64,000 nucleotides of DNA from an uncultured Pelagibacteraceae bacterium (GCA_902543295.1 CACBXW010000001.1:62001-126000); one strand, 5' to 3'; numbered from the stretch's first letter, positions 30,559 through 40,192 are shown. The notes: a model not told the origin generated them from the sequence alone. Numbers and translations: made by a program.

Positions 30559-31264
30559 TCCATTTAAATTTACTTACATTACCAAATCTTGACCATTTTA
30601 CTAAATAAGCTGGTTTTTCAAGAGCTTTTCCTTTTGTAGGACATTTGTTTCCATTTTTTTTTGCGTTCTCATAAGTGCAAATAACAATGTAATTAGGAGT
30701 AGCGCTACCTTCAACATTGATGTTAATGTTACTTCCTTTTGAAAGAGCATTGGTTGCTTTATAATAATTTCCTCCTTTACCAAAACATATTGCTGATGTT
30801 AATAGAAAATGAACTGCAATTTTAGACTCGCCAATCACATTTTCCTCAGGATTGAAAATTTCGTAATACTCACTAAAATTTGTTCCCTCAATATTTTTAC
30901 GTGGTTTACCAAAATCATCCCAATAACCTGATGAGGATACTGGACAATTAATTTGTCCATTCTGCAATTTTTGTTTGAAATTTTTATCTCCCATTCCCTT
31001 TGATACAAAAATTGAGCTTTCTTGGTTTTTAGAGCCTGTAAATGTTTGTACCATTAATTGGCTATAAGCTAAGTTTCCTCTTTGCGTTTGTGTTGCAATA
31101 TTAGAAATCATGCTTGCAACTTTTTCTGTTGCAGCTCTTACTTTTCGTTCTTTGCTCCATTTTGAAAAACTTGGATACGCTACACCAGATATGATTGCTA
31201 CAATTGCAATAACAACTAGCAATTCTAAAATTGTAAAACCTTTAATGTCCTGATCTTGCTGCAC
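30533..31264 (-). CDS. fimT: Minor pilin FimT/FimU/GspH-like
   Basis: This is a GspH/FimT-type pseudopilin, expected in the minor-pilin tip complex and in some species a DNA-binding minor pilin for uptake. The 243 residues begin with MQQDQDIKG/FTILELLVVIAIVAIISGVAYPSF, a textbook prepilin site with Glu5. The globular part is larger than in most FimT proteins. The 5' end overlaps the pilT gene by 23 bp, and the 3' end overlaps pilV. FimT versus FimU cannot be separated by eye. Confidence 0.85.
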   Translation of the reverse strand: MQQDQDIKGFTILELLVVIAIVAIISGVAYPSFSKWSKERKVRAATEKVASMISNIATQTQRGNLAYSQLMVQTFTGSKNQESSIFVSKGMGDKNFKQKLQNGQINCPVSSSGYWDDFGKPRKNIEGTNFSEYYEIFNPEENVIGESKIAVHFLLTSAICFGKGGNYYKATNALSKGSNININVEGSATPNYIVICTYENAKKNGNKCPTKGKALEKPAYLVKWSRFGNVSKFKWNGSDWNRQ

Positions 31265-32258
31265 CTGGATCTATCTTACCCGACTTTACTAATTCCTCCA
31301 GTGATTTTTCCATAGTGATCATTCCATCACGCACAGCAGTTTGCATAATGCTTGGTATTTGGTGAATTTTTGCTTCTCTTATTAAGTTCTGAATTGGCGC
31401 AGTGCACTTCATGATTTCAAATGCACCAACCCTACCAGCACCATCTCTTGTTTTTAACAATCTTTGGGTAACTACCATTTTTAGTGATGTAGAAATTTGA
31501 GCTCTAATTTGTTCTTGTTGCTCTGGAGGAAAAACATCAATTATTCTATTTATTGTGCTTGGGGCACCACTTGTATGCAAAGTTCCAAAAACTAAGTGAC
31601 CAGTTTCTGCAGCAGTAAGCGCTAAACTAATTGTTTCAAGATCTCTCATCTCACCAACAAGAATTACATCTGGATCTTCTCTTAACGCAGCTTTAAGCGC
31701 TGCTGCAAAAGATTGAGTTTGTTTTCCAACTTCTCGATGAGAAACAATGCTTTTATTATCTTTGTGAATAAATTCTACTGGATCTTCAACAGTTATAATA
31801 TTTGATGTTCTTGTTTTATTAATTTCATTTACGATTGCTGCAAGTGTCGTTGATTTACCCGAACCTGTTGGTCCAGTTACAAGCACCAGTCCTTTATGGA
31901 AATCTACTATATCATAAAGAGCTTGCGGTAGACTAAATTGATCCATATCTGGAATTTTACTTTCAACTCTTCTTAAAACTGCAGCTGGTCCACTAATCGT
32001 TTTATAAAAATTTGCTCTAAATCTTAATCCGCTTAACATGACTGCAGAGTCTAACTCATGAGTCTTTTCAAATTTTTCAGCTTCGTGTTCGTTACAATTC
32101 ATTGAGATTAAATCTTTTAGATCTTGAGCTGTAACATTTGTACCTTCAACTTTTACGATTTCTCCAGTTTGTCGATATGCTAGTGGAGATCCCGCTCTAA
32201 TATGAAAATCAGAAATTTTCTTATTATCTTTTGCTAACTGCTCTAATTTCTCAAACAT
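31242..32258 (-). CDS. pilT: Pilus retraction ATPase PilT
   Basis: PilT is the hexameric ATPase that powers type IV pilus retraction for twitching and DNA uptake. The 338 residues show the N-terminal PAS-like domain, the Walker A motif GPTGSGKSTT (Lys135), the Asp box TVEDPVEFIH, the Walker B region ILVGEMRDLETISLALTAAE, the His box TLHTSGA, and a C-terminal (A)IxNLIRE element (IQNLIREAKIHQIPSIMQT) that distinguishes PilT from PilB. It is the first gene of the minus-strand operon and diverges from pilM across a 154-bp promoter region. Confidence 0.96.
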   Translation of the reverse strand: MFEKLEQLAKDNKKISDFHIRAGSPLAYRQTGEIVKVEGTNVTAQDLKDLISMNCNEHEAEKFEKTHELDSAVMLSGLRFRANFYKTISGPAAVLRRVESKIPDMDQFSLPQALYDIVDFHKGLVLVTGPTGSGKSTTLAAIVNEINKTRTSNIITVEDPVEFIHKDNKSIVSHREVGKQTQSFAAALKAALREDPDVILVGEMRDLETISLALTAAETGHLVFGTLHTSGAPSTINRIIDVFPPEQQEQIRAQISTSLKMVVTQRLLKTRDGAGRVGAFEIMKCTAPIQNLIREAKIHQIPSIMQTAVRDGMITMEKSLEELVKSGKIDPGAARSGH

Positions 32259-32412
32259 TTTAATAGTTTATACTTTAGTACAATAAATTGTCATTAAATT
32301 AGTAATAAATATTTGCAAAAACCCATTTCAGACACTTTGCTTGAAAGTTCGAGTATTAGTTGATTTAATGTAAATATATAATAATGGTTTAATATTATTA
32401 CTTAATTAAAAA
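32259..32412. promoter_or_regulatory. Bidirectional promoter region between pilT and pilM
   Basis: This 154-bp AT-rich gap separates the two divergent pilus operons and must drive both. A perfect TATAAT occurs on the plus strand at 32377-32382, 30 bp before the pilM start, but no good -35 box stands 16-18 bp upstream of it. No strong inverted repeat was noticed. Confidence 0.4.
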
Positions 32413-34128
32413 ATGAAAAACCCTTTTGCTAATTTATTCAAAAAGAAATCTAAAGAAGGTGAACAAACACCAGTTCCAAAAAAAGAGGAAAAAAAGAAAA
32501 AAGAAAGTTTTTTAGGTAAGTTTTTTAAAAATAGGATTGGAAAATCTGCAGTTCAAGGAGAAGAAATTGTAGGTGTTGAACTTTCACCAACAGAAATTAG
32601 ATTAGCACAACTAACAACTGATAAATCCAACAAATGGGTTTTAGAAAAATTTTTTATTCACCCAATTGAAGGTTTAGATAAAAGTGCTACTGTTTTAGAT
32701 AATCAAGATAAGTTTGGAGACGAACTTAAAATTGCTCTTCAAAAATCTAAAATAACTACGACAAATGCTGCGATTGCTATTCCTGTAACCAGTGCAATTA
32801 TCAGAGTTGTAACAGCACCTTTAATGACAGATGAAGAGCTGAGTAAAGCAATAGACACAGACTCTCTTTGGGAAAACCTTGTACAATTAACAGATAACTT
32901 AAATGATTATTCAATTTTTCATCAAGTAATAAATAGAGATAAAACCGCAAATACAATGGATATTTTATTCGTTGCATCCAAACTATCAGATATCAATAGT
33001 TATACAGCAATAATAAAGAAGGGTGGTTTAAATGCAGTTATAATTGATGTTAAGTGTTTTGCTCTTAAATCTGCAGTCGACCAAATGAATCAATTAGCTG
33101 GCTCAATTGAGGATGCAAACTTAACTGCAGTTTTAGAATTTGGATTAGATGAAAACTATGTAATGATTTTGTATGAAAATAATCCAATCATCACAGATAT
33201 ATTTATAAGATCTCAAGATAGAAATACTCTTCAAAATTCAGATAATCAGGAAGAGATGGATGCTTTAGTTAGAAGATATGTAACTCAAGTTAAACAAGCG
33301 GTGCAAGATTTTGAAACAAAGTATGAAAAAAGAATTAGAAACCTGAAAGTAGTATCAAATTTAGAAAATGTAGAAACTTATCTCGGCACTTTTAGAAAAA
33401 ATTTAACAAATACAGGATTTAATTTATTAGATCCAATTAAAGAAATAAAAGTTCCAGCACAACTAGAAGAGAGCGTTAAGTTAGATAATAGGTCTTATCT
33501 TTCAACTGTTATTGGATTGGCGTTTAGAAAACTTGATGTATTTGGATATTACAAATTTGTAACTGCTGTAAAAAATATAAATCTACTTCCTAATAGAGAT
33601 AGCATGATAGCACAGAAAAAAGCCAAAGTATTTTCAAATTTTGCTTTCAAAGGCGCAATAGGAGTTATCGCAATAATTTATATAGTATTATTTGGCCTTT
33701 CTTTTTGGCAAATAAATACATTGAATAAACAATTAGTTGGATATGATGATATTCTTCAAACTCATGAACTAAGAACATTAGAAAAAAATAAAGTAGAAAA
33801 AGAATTAGCTTTAATTTTAAAATCTCTAAAAATTAGTAAATCAATAAAATCAAACAAAAAAGTGAGTTTTAGAGTTCTGGCTCAAATAGCCTCAGCTGTT
33901 CCAAAAAGAGTAAAATTCAATTCAATAGAATACAACGGATCAAATCAGATTATTATACAAGGTACAGCATCAAGCGACCAAGATATTTTAAAGTTAATAA
34001 GTAATTTAAATAATAAAAAACTAATAATGCAAGCACAATTAGCCACAATGACTTTACCAGATGGTCAAACTGCTGGAGCCCCAACAATGAAGGGATTTAA
34101 AATAGCTTGTATTCTGGAGAACGCATAA
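32413..34128 (+). CDS. pilM: Fused PilM-PilN pilus alignment protein
   Basis: PilM is a cytoplasmic actin-like ATPase that binds the cytoplasmic N terminus of the membrane protein PilN, linking the motor to the PilO-PilP-PilQ channel. Here both appear in one 571-residue chain. Residues 1-50 are a Lys/Glu-rich extension. About 52-370 is the PilM domain (GVELSPTEIRLAQL, then AIAIPVTSAIIRVV and LEFGLDENYVMILYENN). At 387-394 stands KNINLLPN, the conserved INLLP motif that opens PilN and normally docks into PilM. A membrane segment (about 412-434) and the PilN periplasmic coil and ferredoxin-like domain follow. The frame is uninterrupted. pilO follows with a one-base overlap. Confidence 0.9.
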   Translation: MKNPFANLFKKKSKEGEQTPVPKKEEKKKKESFLGKFFKNRIGKSAVQGEEIVGVELSPTEIRLAQLTTDKSNKWVLEKFFIHPIEGLDKSATVLDNQDKFGDELKIALQKSKITTTNAAIAIPVTSAIIRVVTAPLMTDEELSKAIDTDSLWENLVQLTDNLNDYSIFHQVINRDKTANTMDILFVASKLSDINSYTAIIKKGGLNAVIIDVKCFALKSAVDQMNQLAGSIEDANLTAVLEFGLDENYVMILYENNPIITDIFIRSQDRNTLQNSDNQEEMDALVRRYVTQVKQAVQDFETKYEKRIRNLKVVSNLENVETYLGTFRKNLTNTGFNLLDPIKEIKVPAQLEESVKLDNRSYLSTVIGLAFRKLDVFGYYKFVTAVKNINLLPNRDSMIAQKKAKVFSNFAFKGAIGVIAIIYIVLFGLSFWQINTLNKQLVGYDDILQTHELRTLEKNKVEKELALILKSLKISKSIKSNKKVSFRVLAQIASAVPKRVKFNSIEYNGSNQIIIQGTASSDQDILKLISNLNNKKLIMQAQLATMTLPDGQTAGAPTMKGFKIACILENA

Positions 34129-34781
34129 TGGATTTGAAAAATATAGATTTAAAAAATATAAATGTAAGTGATATAGCTGCAAAGTTAAAAACTGTTGATA
34201 AAAAAACTCTTATTAAATTTGGAGCTGGTTTTTTTGCAATTATAATTTTTTTAATTGGGTATTACTTAATCTTAAATCCAATTGTTAAAGAGAAAAAAGC
34301 GTTATACGAAGACAAGGTTTTAAAAGAATCTGAAATCACTCAATTTGAGGATGAGATCATTACAAACAAAAAAAGATTAAAGAAACTAAAACCTCAATTT
34401 AAAGAAAGTTCAACATTGTTTCACTCAAAAGCTGAAGTTGAGGGATTGTATCAAAGCTTAAGTAGATTTGCAGGTATAAATGGTTTGACGATTTCAAAAA
34501 TAGAAAAGAAAAAACCAAAACCTATTTTAAAACCTGGTGTTGCTCAACAAGCAGAAGAACTATTAAAAAAATCTGATATCTCTTATTATCAAATACCTGT
34601 CGAATATGAGATAAAAGGCAACTTTTTAGGCTACATTAAATTTAAAAGATCAATTGCAAAATCCAAGAAAATGTTAAATTTTGACAAGGAGACTATAAGT
34701 ATAGTACAAAACGATTCAACTGGAGCGATAATTGCAAAAGGAGAACTTACAATAGTGGGAATACCGGATGAATTCTTTTAA
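34128..34781 (+). CDS. pilO: Pilus alignment protein PilO
   Basis: PilO is a bitopic inner-membrane protein that dimerises with PilN and contacts PilP. From the ATG at 34128 the protein has 217 residues. It has a short cytoplasmic part, one membrane segment (about 32-52, FGAGFFAIIIFLIGYYLIL), a coiled coil with KEKKALYEDKVLKESEI, and a periplasmic ferredoxin-like domain. A GGAGA ribosome site at 34116-34120 and the TAATG overlap with the pilM-pilN stop decide this start over an upstream in-frame TTG at 34107. Confidence 0.92.
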   Translation: MDLKNIDLKNINVSDIAAKLKTVDKKTLIKFGAGFFAIIIFLIGYYLILNPIVKEKKALYEDKVLKESEITQFEDEIITNKKRLKKLKPQFKESSTLFHSKAEVEGLYQSLSRFAGINGLTISKIEKKKPKPILKPGVAQQAEELLKKSDISYYQIPVEYEIKGNFLGYIKFKRSIAKSKKMLNFDKETISIVQNDSTGAIIAKGELTIVGIPDEFF

Positions 34782-35232
34782 AAAAATATTATTCTTTATT
34801 TTGTTTTTCTGTATCCCAAACATTGGTTTTGCAGATAATCATTCTACAAATGCTGAACTTGTCGAAAAGGCAAAAGAGATTACAAAAACTTTAGAAACAA
34901 AAGTTGAAGAAGAAGAAGAGGATGTTCCTTTGAATGATCCATTTGCTGGAAACGAAGGATCTAATTCATCTTTAAATCCTGAAACAGGAGAAGAAAGAGA
35001 TCCAATGAGTTTATATAATTTTAAATTATCAGGATTAATATCAGGAGCAAATGCGAGCTATATAAGTCTTACAGATGCATCAGGGGATGTAATGACTATA
35101 ACACTTGGTCAATATCTTGGGAAAGTAAAATTAATTGACTTAAGATTAACAGAAGCAATCTTTTTAAAAGAAGATAAATCATACATAATTATAGATTTTA
35201 ATAACCAAATAAGAGAGGCAGATGAATACTAA
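34768..35232 (+). CDS. pilP: Pilus assembly protein PilP
   Basis: PilP is the periplasmic protein that connects PilN/PilO to the secretin PilQ. The 154 residues carry a signal peptide (about 1-22, FCIPNIGFA), an unstructured acidic linker (VEEEEEDVPLNDPFAG) and a C-terminal beta domain starting near LYNFKLSGLIS. Most PilP proteins are lipoproteins; here I see no convincing lipobox cysteine at the cleavage site, so it may be soluble in the periplasm. It overlaps pilO by 14 bp and pilQ by 11 bp. Confidence 0.88.
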   Translation: MNSFKKILFFILFFCIPNIGFADNHSTNAELVEKAKEITKTLETKVEEEEEDVPLNDPFAGNEGSNSSLNPETGEERDPMSLYNFKLSGLISGANASYISLTDASGDVMTITLGQYLGKVKLIDLRLTEAIFLKEDKSYIIIDFNNQIREADEY

Positions 35233-36772
35233 GAAAATAATTACATCTGCATACTTAATAATATTAGCAATAATTTTAAATAGTTGTGGTCCAAATTCTA
35301 AATTTAATCAAAAATATAATAAACCTTTTAAACACAACACACCTTTAATTAAAAATGATATAAGACAAACAGGTCAAGCAGAAATTGCTAAAACCTTAGA
35401 AATGGGACCCAAGCCAGTTGATGGTGATGCGGTCAAATTAAAGAAAAGAAGAAAAATAACATCTGAAACACAGAGAAATTATCTTTTAATTCCTGAGAGC
35501 TATCCATTGCTTAAACAAAGAGTAACTTTGAAATTTAAAAATTTAGATTTTAAAGAAACAATGAAAATGATGGGCAAAATTGGCGAAATTAATGTTTTAG
35601 TAGGAGATGAGGTTGCTGGTGCAATATCAGCTGAGTTAGTTGATGTGCCATGGGATAAAGCGTTCCAAGCTCTTTTAGACATGAAAAATTATGCTTCTGA
35701 CATAGATGTTAACAGCAATTTAATAAGAATTCACTCTCCTGAAACATTAACTGCACAAGAAAATTATAAATCTGAAAGAGCACAGGCAGTTAAAAATAAA
35801 GTAGAATTAGAAGATAGTGTTGAACCAATTATATCTGAAATATTTAGATTATATTATATATCTCCTGAGTTAGCAAAAGCTACAATTGAAGAATTATTTC
35901 AGACTGGTTCAGGAGAAGCATCAACATCTCCTATAAAAATTACAGAAGAGACAGCCACTAGATCAATTATAGTCAGAGGTAAGGAAAGAGATTTAGATAC
36001 TGTAGATAAAGTTCTGACAGAAATAGATATTAAAACTGAGCAAGTTCTTATCGAAGCATTTGTAGTAAAAGCTACGTCTGAATTTGAGAGACAACTTGGA
36101 ACAAGACTAGGAGGATATTACCAAAGACAACAAGAACAAATTGGTGGAGTTGTTGGAACAACAAGTTCATCAGGAACTTTAGATGATACATCTGCTGCAC
36201 TTGTTCAAACAGCTAAAGATAGTTTAACAAATTTACCTGCAATCGGAGCGACGAGTGGTATTGGAGTATTAAAAAGAACAGGATCGGCTGTATTAAAAGC
36301 TGAAATTACAGCTTTAGAAAAAACAGGTATAGTAGAGACAATTTCAAATCCAAAAGTATTTACAATCAACAATCAACCAGCATCGGTTACGCAAGGTAAA
36401 GAAATTCCTTACGAAACAACATCTGAAGGTACAACATCAACATCATTTAAAGAGGCAGCATTAAAACTTCAAGTTACACCTAGCATAATTGGAGATGGTA
36501 ATGTGTTGTTAGACATTCAGGTAAATAATGATGATGCTGATACTTCTCAGTCAGAACCTCCTATAACTAAGATGGAAATTACTACGAAATTATTGGTTGC
36601 TGATGGAGATATTGTTGTAATTGGTGGAATAAAATCAAATAATGTGACAAAAGCAAATGAACAAGTTCCAGGTCTTGGAAATGTCCCTGTAATTGGTAAT
36701 CTATTAAAATATAAAAAGAATGAAGACAATTTGGAGGAATTGCTTATATTTATAGCACCAAGAATTTTATAA
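35222..36772 (+). CDS. pilQ: Type IV pilus secretin PilQ with lipobox
   Basis: PilQ forms the outer-membrane channel for the pilus. The 516-residue protein is short for PilQ (often 700 or more) and lacks AMIN domains. The N terminus has a hydrophobic stretch ending in ILNSC at residue 22, which reads as a lipoprotein signal. A secretin N-terminal domain (about 100-150, TLKFKNLDFKETMKMMGKI), an N1/NolW-type domain (about 200-275) and the secretin core (about 280-516) follow, with VETISNPKVFTINNQPASV, QVTPSI and the closing GLGNVPVIGNLLKY segment. Self-lipidation would let it insert without a PilF pilotin. It overlaps pilP by 11 bp and pilB by 1 bp. Confidence 0.93.
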   Translation: MNTKKIITSAYLIILAIILNSCGPNSKFNQKYNKPFKHNTPLIKNDIRQTGQAEIAKTLEMGPKPVDGDAVKLKKRRKITSETQRNYLLIPESYPLLKQRVTLKFKNLDFKETMKMMGKIGEINVLVGDEVAGAISAELVDVPWDKAFQALLDMKNYASDIDVNSNLIRIHSPETLTAQENYKSERAQAVKNKVELEDSVEPIISEIFRLYYISPELAKATIEELFQTGSGEASTSPIKITEETATRSIIVRGKERDLDTVDKVLTEIDIKTEQVLIEAFVVKATSEFERQLGTRLGGYYQRQQEQIGGVVGTTSSSGTLDDTSAALVQTAKDSLTNLPAIGATSGIGVLKRTGSAVLKAEITALEKTGIVETISNPKVFTINNQPASVTQGKEIPYETTSEGTTSTSFKEAALKLQVTPSIIGDGNVLLDIQVNNDDADTSQSEPPITKMEITTKLLVADGDIVVIGGIKSNNVTKANEQVPGLGNVPVIGNLLKYKKNEDNLEELLIFIAPRIL

Positions 36773-38520
36773 TGCTTAAAATTAGTAGAGAGTCTGAAAT
36801 AAATTTAATTAATATTCTCATTGATCAGGATATTATTTCCGGAAAGGATTTAGTTGATATCAAGAAAGCCTCTTCAGAGGGGGAAAAATCTCAAATAGAA
36901 GCAGTATTTGAATTAAAGTTAACTGACGAACAAAAAATTTTAGATCTTTTAGTAAATGAACAATCTCTAGATATAATCGATTTATCGACTGTTGAAATCA
37001 CTGATGAAATAAAATCTATTCTTCCTTCAAATTATATAAATATGAATTTTATAGCCCCATTCAAAATTGAGGGAAATGTTTTACATATAGCAATTCCAGA
37101 CAGTTCAAAATTAAGCTTGATGAGAAATTTAAAAACTATCACAAAAAAAGATATTGAGTTACACGCTGCTAAAATTTCAGATATTTCATCGTATATAGAC
37201 AGATTATTAGCGGATGGTGAAACTACAATGGAGTCTATTCAAAAGGCTAATAGTGAAAAAACTAAAACTTTTGATTATGACGTTGATGAAAATGCTGAGG
37301 TATTAGAAGAAAAACCAGAAGAAGATATCGAAGCCATTGAAAATGAGTCTGATGTAATTAAATTCAGTACAGCTGTAGTTGCTGAAGCTATTAAATCTGG
37401 TGTATCTGATATTCACATTGAACCTTACAGATTTTCATCAAGAGTTAGATATAGGTTAGATGGAATTTTAACTGAGCAAGAACATTTTGCAAAATTTCTT
37501 CATTCGAATTATGGGGCGGTGGTTACACGTTTTAAAATTATGGGTAAACTTGATATTGCTGAAAGAAGATTACCACAAGATGGAGCTATTCCATTTAAAA
37601 TAGATGGAAAGGTAGTTGATCTTCGATTATCTATTTTACCAACTGCAAACAATGAGAGAATTGTAATGCGGGTACTTAACAAAGATGCGGGAGACATAAG
37701 TTTAGAACAATTAAACTTTGAGGAAACAGATTTATCTAATTTACGAAAAGCAATTCATGGAACGCAGGGATTAGTACTTGTAACAGGACCAACGGGTTCA
37801 GGAAAAACAACAACCCTTTACAGTATTCTTAAAGAAGTTTCTAAACCACATTTAAATATTTTAACTGCTGAAGACCCAGTTGAATATGAATTGGATGGTG
37901 TTGGACAAGTTCAAATAAAAGATGATATTGGTTTAAATTTTGCTGCAGCACTTCGATCTTTTTTAAGACAAGACCCAGAAATTATTCTTGTTGGTGAGAT
38001 GCGAGATAAAGAAACTGTCGATATAGGATTAAAAGCAGCACTAACAGGACACTTAGTATTTAGCACTTTACACACCAATGATGCCCCAAGCACAATTACT
38101 AGATTACAGAACATGGGAACCCCAGATTATTTAATAAGTGCAGCTGTTTCACTTGTATTAGCACAAAGGCTTGCAAGAAAAACTTGCACTGAATGTAGAG
38201 AGCCTGATGAAGACATTACTCCAAAAGCTCTTGCTGACTTAGGATTTACTGTAGAACAAGCATCAAGAGCAAAAGTTCAAAAGGGTAAAGGATGTGCGAA
38301 ATGCAAAGATAGTGGATATAAAGGACGAATGGGAATTTATGAAATTTTAAATGTTACAAAACCAATTAAAGAAGCAATTTTAAGAAAAGCAACCACTCCT
38401 GAGTTAAAAGAAATTGCTGCTAATGAAGGTTTTAGAACAATGCAAGATATGGGGAGAGAGCTTATTTTAACAGGAGACTTGAATTTTAGAGAATACGATA
38501 GAGTTCTATCGATGGATTAA
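36772..38520 (+). CDS. pilB: Pilus extension ATPase PilB (GspE family)
   Basis: PilB is the hexameric ATPase that drives pilin polymerisation. The 582 residues contain an N-terminal GspE_N/MshEN-like region (about 1-140) and the catalytic domain from about 190. The Walker A motif is GPTGSGKTTTL (Lys345), the Asp box AEDPVEYELDG, the Walker B region IILVGEMRDKETVDIGL and the His box TLHTNDAPS. A tetracysteine zinc motif (CTEC about 471-474 and CAKC about 506-509) is typical of PilB and GspE. The start shares one base with the pilQ stop and pilC follows after 2 bp. Confidence 0.96.
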   Translation: MLKISRESEINLINILIDQDIISGKDLVDIKKASSEGEKSQIEAVFELKLTDEQKILDLLVNEQSLDIIDLSTVEITDEIKSILPSNYINMNFIAPFKIEGNVLHIAIPDSSKLSLMRNLKTITKKDIELHAAKISDISSYIDRLLADGETTMESIQKANSEKTKTFDYDVDENAEVLEEKPEEDIEAIENESDVIKFSTAVVAEAIKSGVSDIHIEPYRFSSRVRYRLDGILTEQEHFAKFLHSNYGAVVTRFKIMGKLDIAERRLPQDGAIPFKIDGKVVDLRLSILPTANNERIVMRVLNKDAGDISLEQLNFEETDLSNLRKAIHGTQGLVLVTGPTGSGKTTTLYSILKEVSKPHLNILTAEDPVEYELDGVGQVQIKDDIGLNFAAALRSFLRQDPEIILVGEMRDKETVDIGLKAALTGHLVFSTLHTNDAPSTITRLQNMGTPDYLISAAVSLVLAQRLARKTCTECREPDEDITPKALADLGFTVEQASRAKVQKGKGCAKCKDSGYKGRMGIYEILNVTKPIKEAILRKATTPELKEIAANEGFRTMQDMGRELILTGDLNFREYDRVLSMD

Positions 38521-38522
38521 AA

Positions 38523-39764
38523 ATGTCATCCGAAACATTTTCATACAAAGGTATATCTGCAGGTAAATATATAGAGGGTGAGATTGAGGCAATTAATCAA
38601 GAGGAAGCCTCGTTTAAACTCAAAGAACAAAAAGTAATAATCACAAATTTAACAAAAGTTAAAAAGAAAAAAGCTGAAAAAGACAAAAAAAAGGGTGGTG
38701 GATTTTCATTTGGAAAAAAGAAAGTAAAGCCAGAAGATGTAATGATTTTCTCCAAACAGTTTGCAACAATGGTAAAAGCTGGATTGCCAATATTAAATGT
38801 ATTGGGAATGTTAAGAGATCAAATTGAGCATCCCACAATGAAAGAAATTATTGAAGATGTTAGAAAAAATCTTGAGGGTGGTATTACTTTATCAAAGTGT
38901 TTTGAAAAATACCCAAAAATATTTGATAATGTTTACATAAATCTTATCAAAGCAGGTGAAGCCAGCGGTAAATTAGATGTTTTTTTACTTAAATTAGTCG
39001 ACTCTCTTGAAAAAAGAGAAAAAGTAAAAAAGAAAATTAAAAGTGCATTAACTTATCCAGTGGTTATGTTTTCAGTCGCCATAATAGTTATGGTTTTCAT
39101 GTTAATTAAAGTTGTTCCAGTATTTGCTAAAATGTACGATGGAATGGGTGTTGCATTACCAACACCAACTGCCGTAATTATGACTGCAAGTAACTTTATG
39201 AGAGGTGCTGGTGGTTTAACTTTAGGTTTAGTTCTACTTACAATATTTATTATTTTTAAATACACAACCACTAAGATGCCAGCAGTAAGATATAAATGGC
39301 ATCAACAAGTTCTTAGAATGCCAGTATTTGGTGATATGATTTTAAAGTCTTTAATAGCAAGAATTTCATTGATCATGGGAAACTTAAGTGCTGCAGGAGT
39401 TAATTTACTTGAAAGTATTGAGATTGCTAAATCAGTCAGCAACAATGATGTAGTAACACAAGCATTAGAAAATGTTAAAAAAGGAGTATTTTCAGGAGAT
39501 ACATTAACTAAACTTTTTTTAAAAGAACCTGTATTTCCACCAACGTTTAGCCAATTAATTTCTGTTGGAGAGCAAACAGGAAATTTAGATGAGATGTTTA
39601 GTTCTGTCTCTGCTTATTATGAGGAAGAATTTGACACTGCCGTTGATAACATGTCTAGTTTAATTGAACCTATAATGATTGTATTCATGGGAACAATGAT
39701 TGGTGGATTAATGATTGCGATGTACTCACCAATATTCAACGTTGGTGCGATTATTGGAAGTTAA
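38523..39764 (+). CDS. pilC: Pilus inner-membrane platform protein PilC (GspF family)
   Basis: PilC is the inner-membrane platform that couples PilB and PilT to pilin insertion. The 413 residues comprise an N-terminal Lys-rich region and two GspF domains (about 75-200 and 275-405). The first begins FSKQFATMVKAGLPILNVL and the second FGDMILKSLIARISLIMGNL. There are three main membrane segments, the last ending IEPIMIVFMGTMIGGLMIAMYSPIF. It ends the plus-strand pil operon and overlaps the stop of the convergent kinase gene by 4 bp. Confidence 0.95.
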   Translation: MSSETFSYKGISAGKYIEGEIEAINQEEASFKLKEQKVIITNLTKVKKKKAEKDKKKGGGFSFGKKKVKPEDVMIFSKQFATMVKAGLPILNVLGMLRDQIEHPTMKEIIEDVRKNLEGGITLSKCFEKYPKIFDNVYINLIKAGEASGKLDVFLLKLVDSLEKREKVKKKIKSALTYPVVMFSVAIIVMVFMLIKVVPVFAKMYDGMGVALPTPTAVIMTASNFMRGAGGLTLGLVLLTIFIIFKYTTTKMPAVRYKWHQQVLRMPVFGDMILKSLIARISLIMGNLSAAGVNLLESIEIAKSVSNNDVVTQALENVKKGVFSGDTLTKLFLKEPVFPPTFSQLISVGEQTGNLDEMFSSVSAYYEEEFDTAVDNMSSLIEPIMIVFMGTMIGGLMIAMYSPIFNVGAIIGS

Positions 39765-40189
39765 TAATTGATTTTCTTTGTTAAAATTAAATGATTTATC
39801 CAAGGCTTTTCACCTTCTTTAAATACTACTGCGTCCATAATTTGTTGTATAAAAAAAGTTCCTAAACCACCTGGTTTAACATCATCAATTTTTCTGTGCC
39901 GAACATTTTCTTTATCAACAGGTCTTCCCTTATCAAAAAAACCTATCTCTAATTCACCGTTCTTTAAAGAAATTTTTATCTCCATTTTATCTTCAGTGTC
40001 TTCACCTTGGTAAGCATGCTTGACAATATTTTGTGCAGCCTCAGCAATCGCTAGGACTAATTCATCTTTTAAATCTTGTTCGATATTTACTTTTTCAAAT
40101 ACTTCTCTAGAAAATGATCTTACGTCCTTCAAACTTGCAGAACTAACAACAAAGTCTCGTTGTTCTGAAATTTGTCTTAGTGCAACCAT
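39761..40189 (-). CDS. Anti-sigma-factor-type Ser/Thr kinase (RsbW/SpoIIAB-like)
   Basis: This is a GHKL-fold protein kinase of the RsbW class. Such kinases phosphorylate a STAS antagonist and, when free, sequester a sigma factor or other target. The 142-residue protein has the N-box LVLAIAEAAQNIVKHAY (Glu50, Asn54), the G1 box FFDKGRP (Asp86, Gly88) and the G2 box PGGLGTFFIQQIMD (107-120). It lies 3 bp downstream of the STAS gene in the same operon, wedged between pilC and the pilin genes. Its target is not encoded in the window. With three PP2C phosphatases nearby it completes a partner-switching set. Confidence 0.9.
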   Translation of the reverse strand: MVALRQISEQRDFVVSSASLKDVRSFSREVFEKVNIEQDLKDELVLAIAEAAQNIVKHAYQGEDTEDKMEIKISLKNGELEIGFFDKGRPVDKENVRHRKIDDVKPGGLGTFFIQQIMDAVVFKEGEKPWINHLILTKKINY

Positions 40190-40192
40190 TAT

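Noticed and set aside
34107..34127. Upstream TTG start for pilO
   Set aside because: The ATG at 34128 has a GGAGA ribosome site at proper distance and the usual TAATG coupling; the TTG would lie inside the pilM-pilN gene with no ribosome site.
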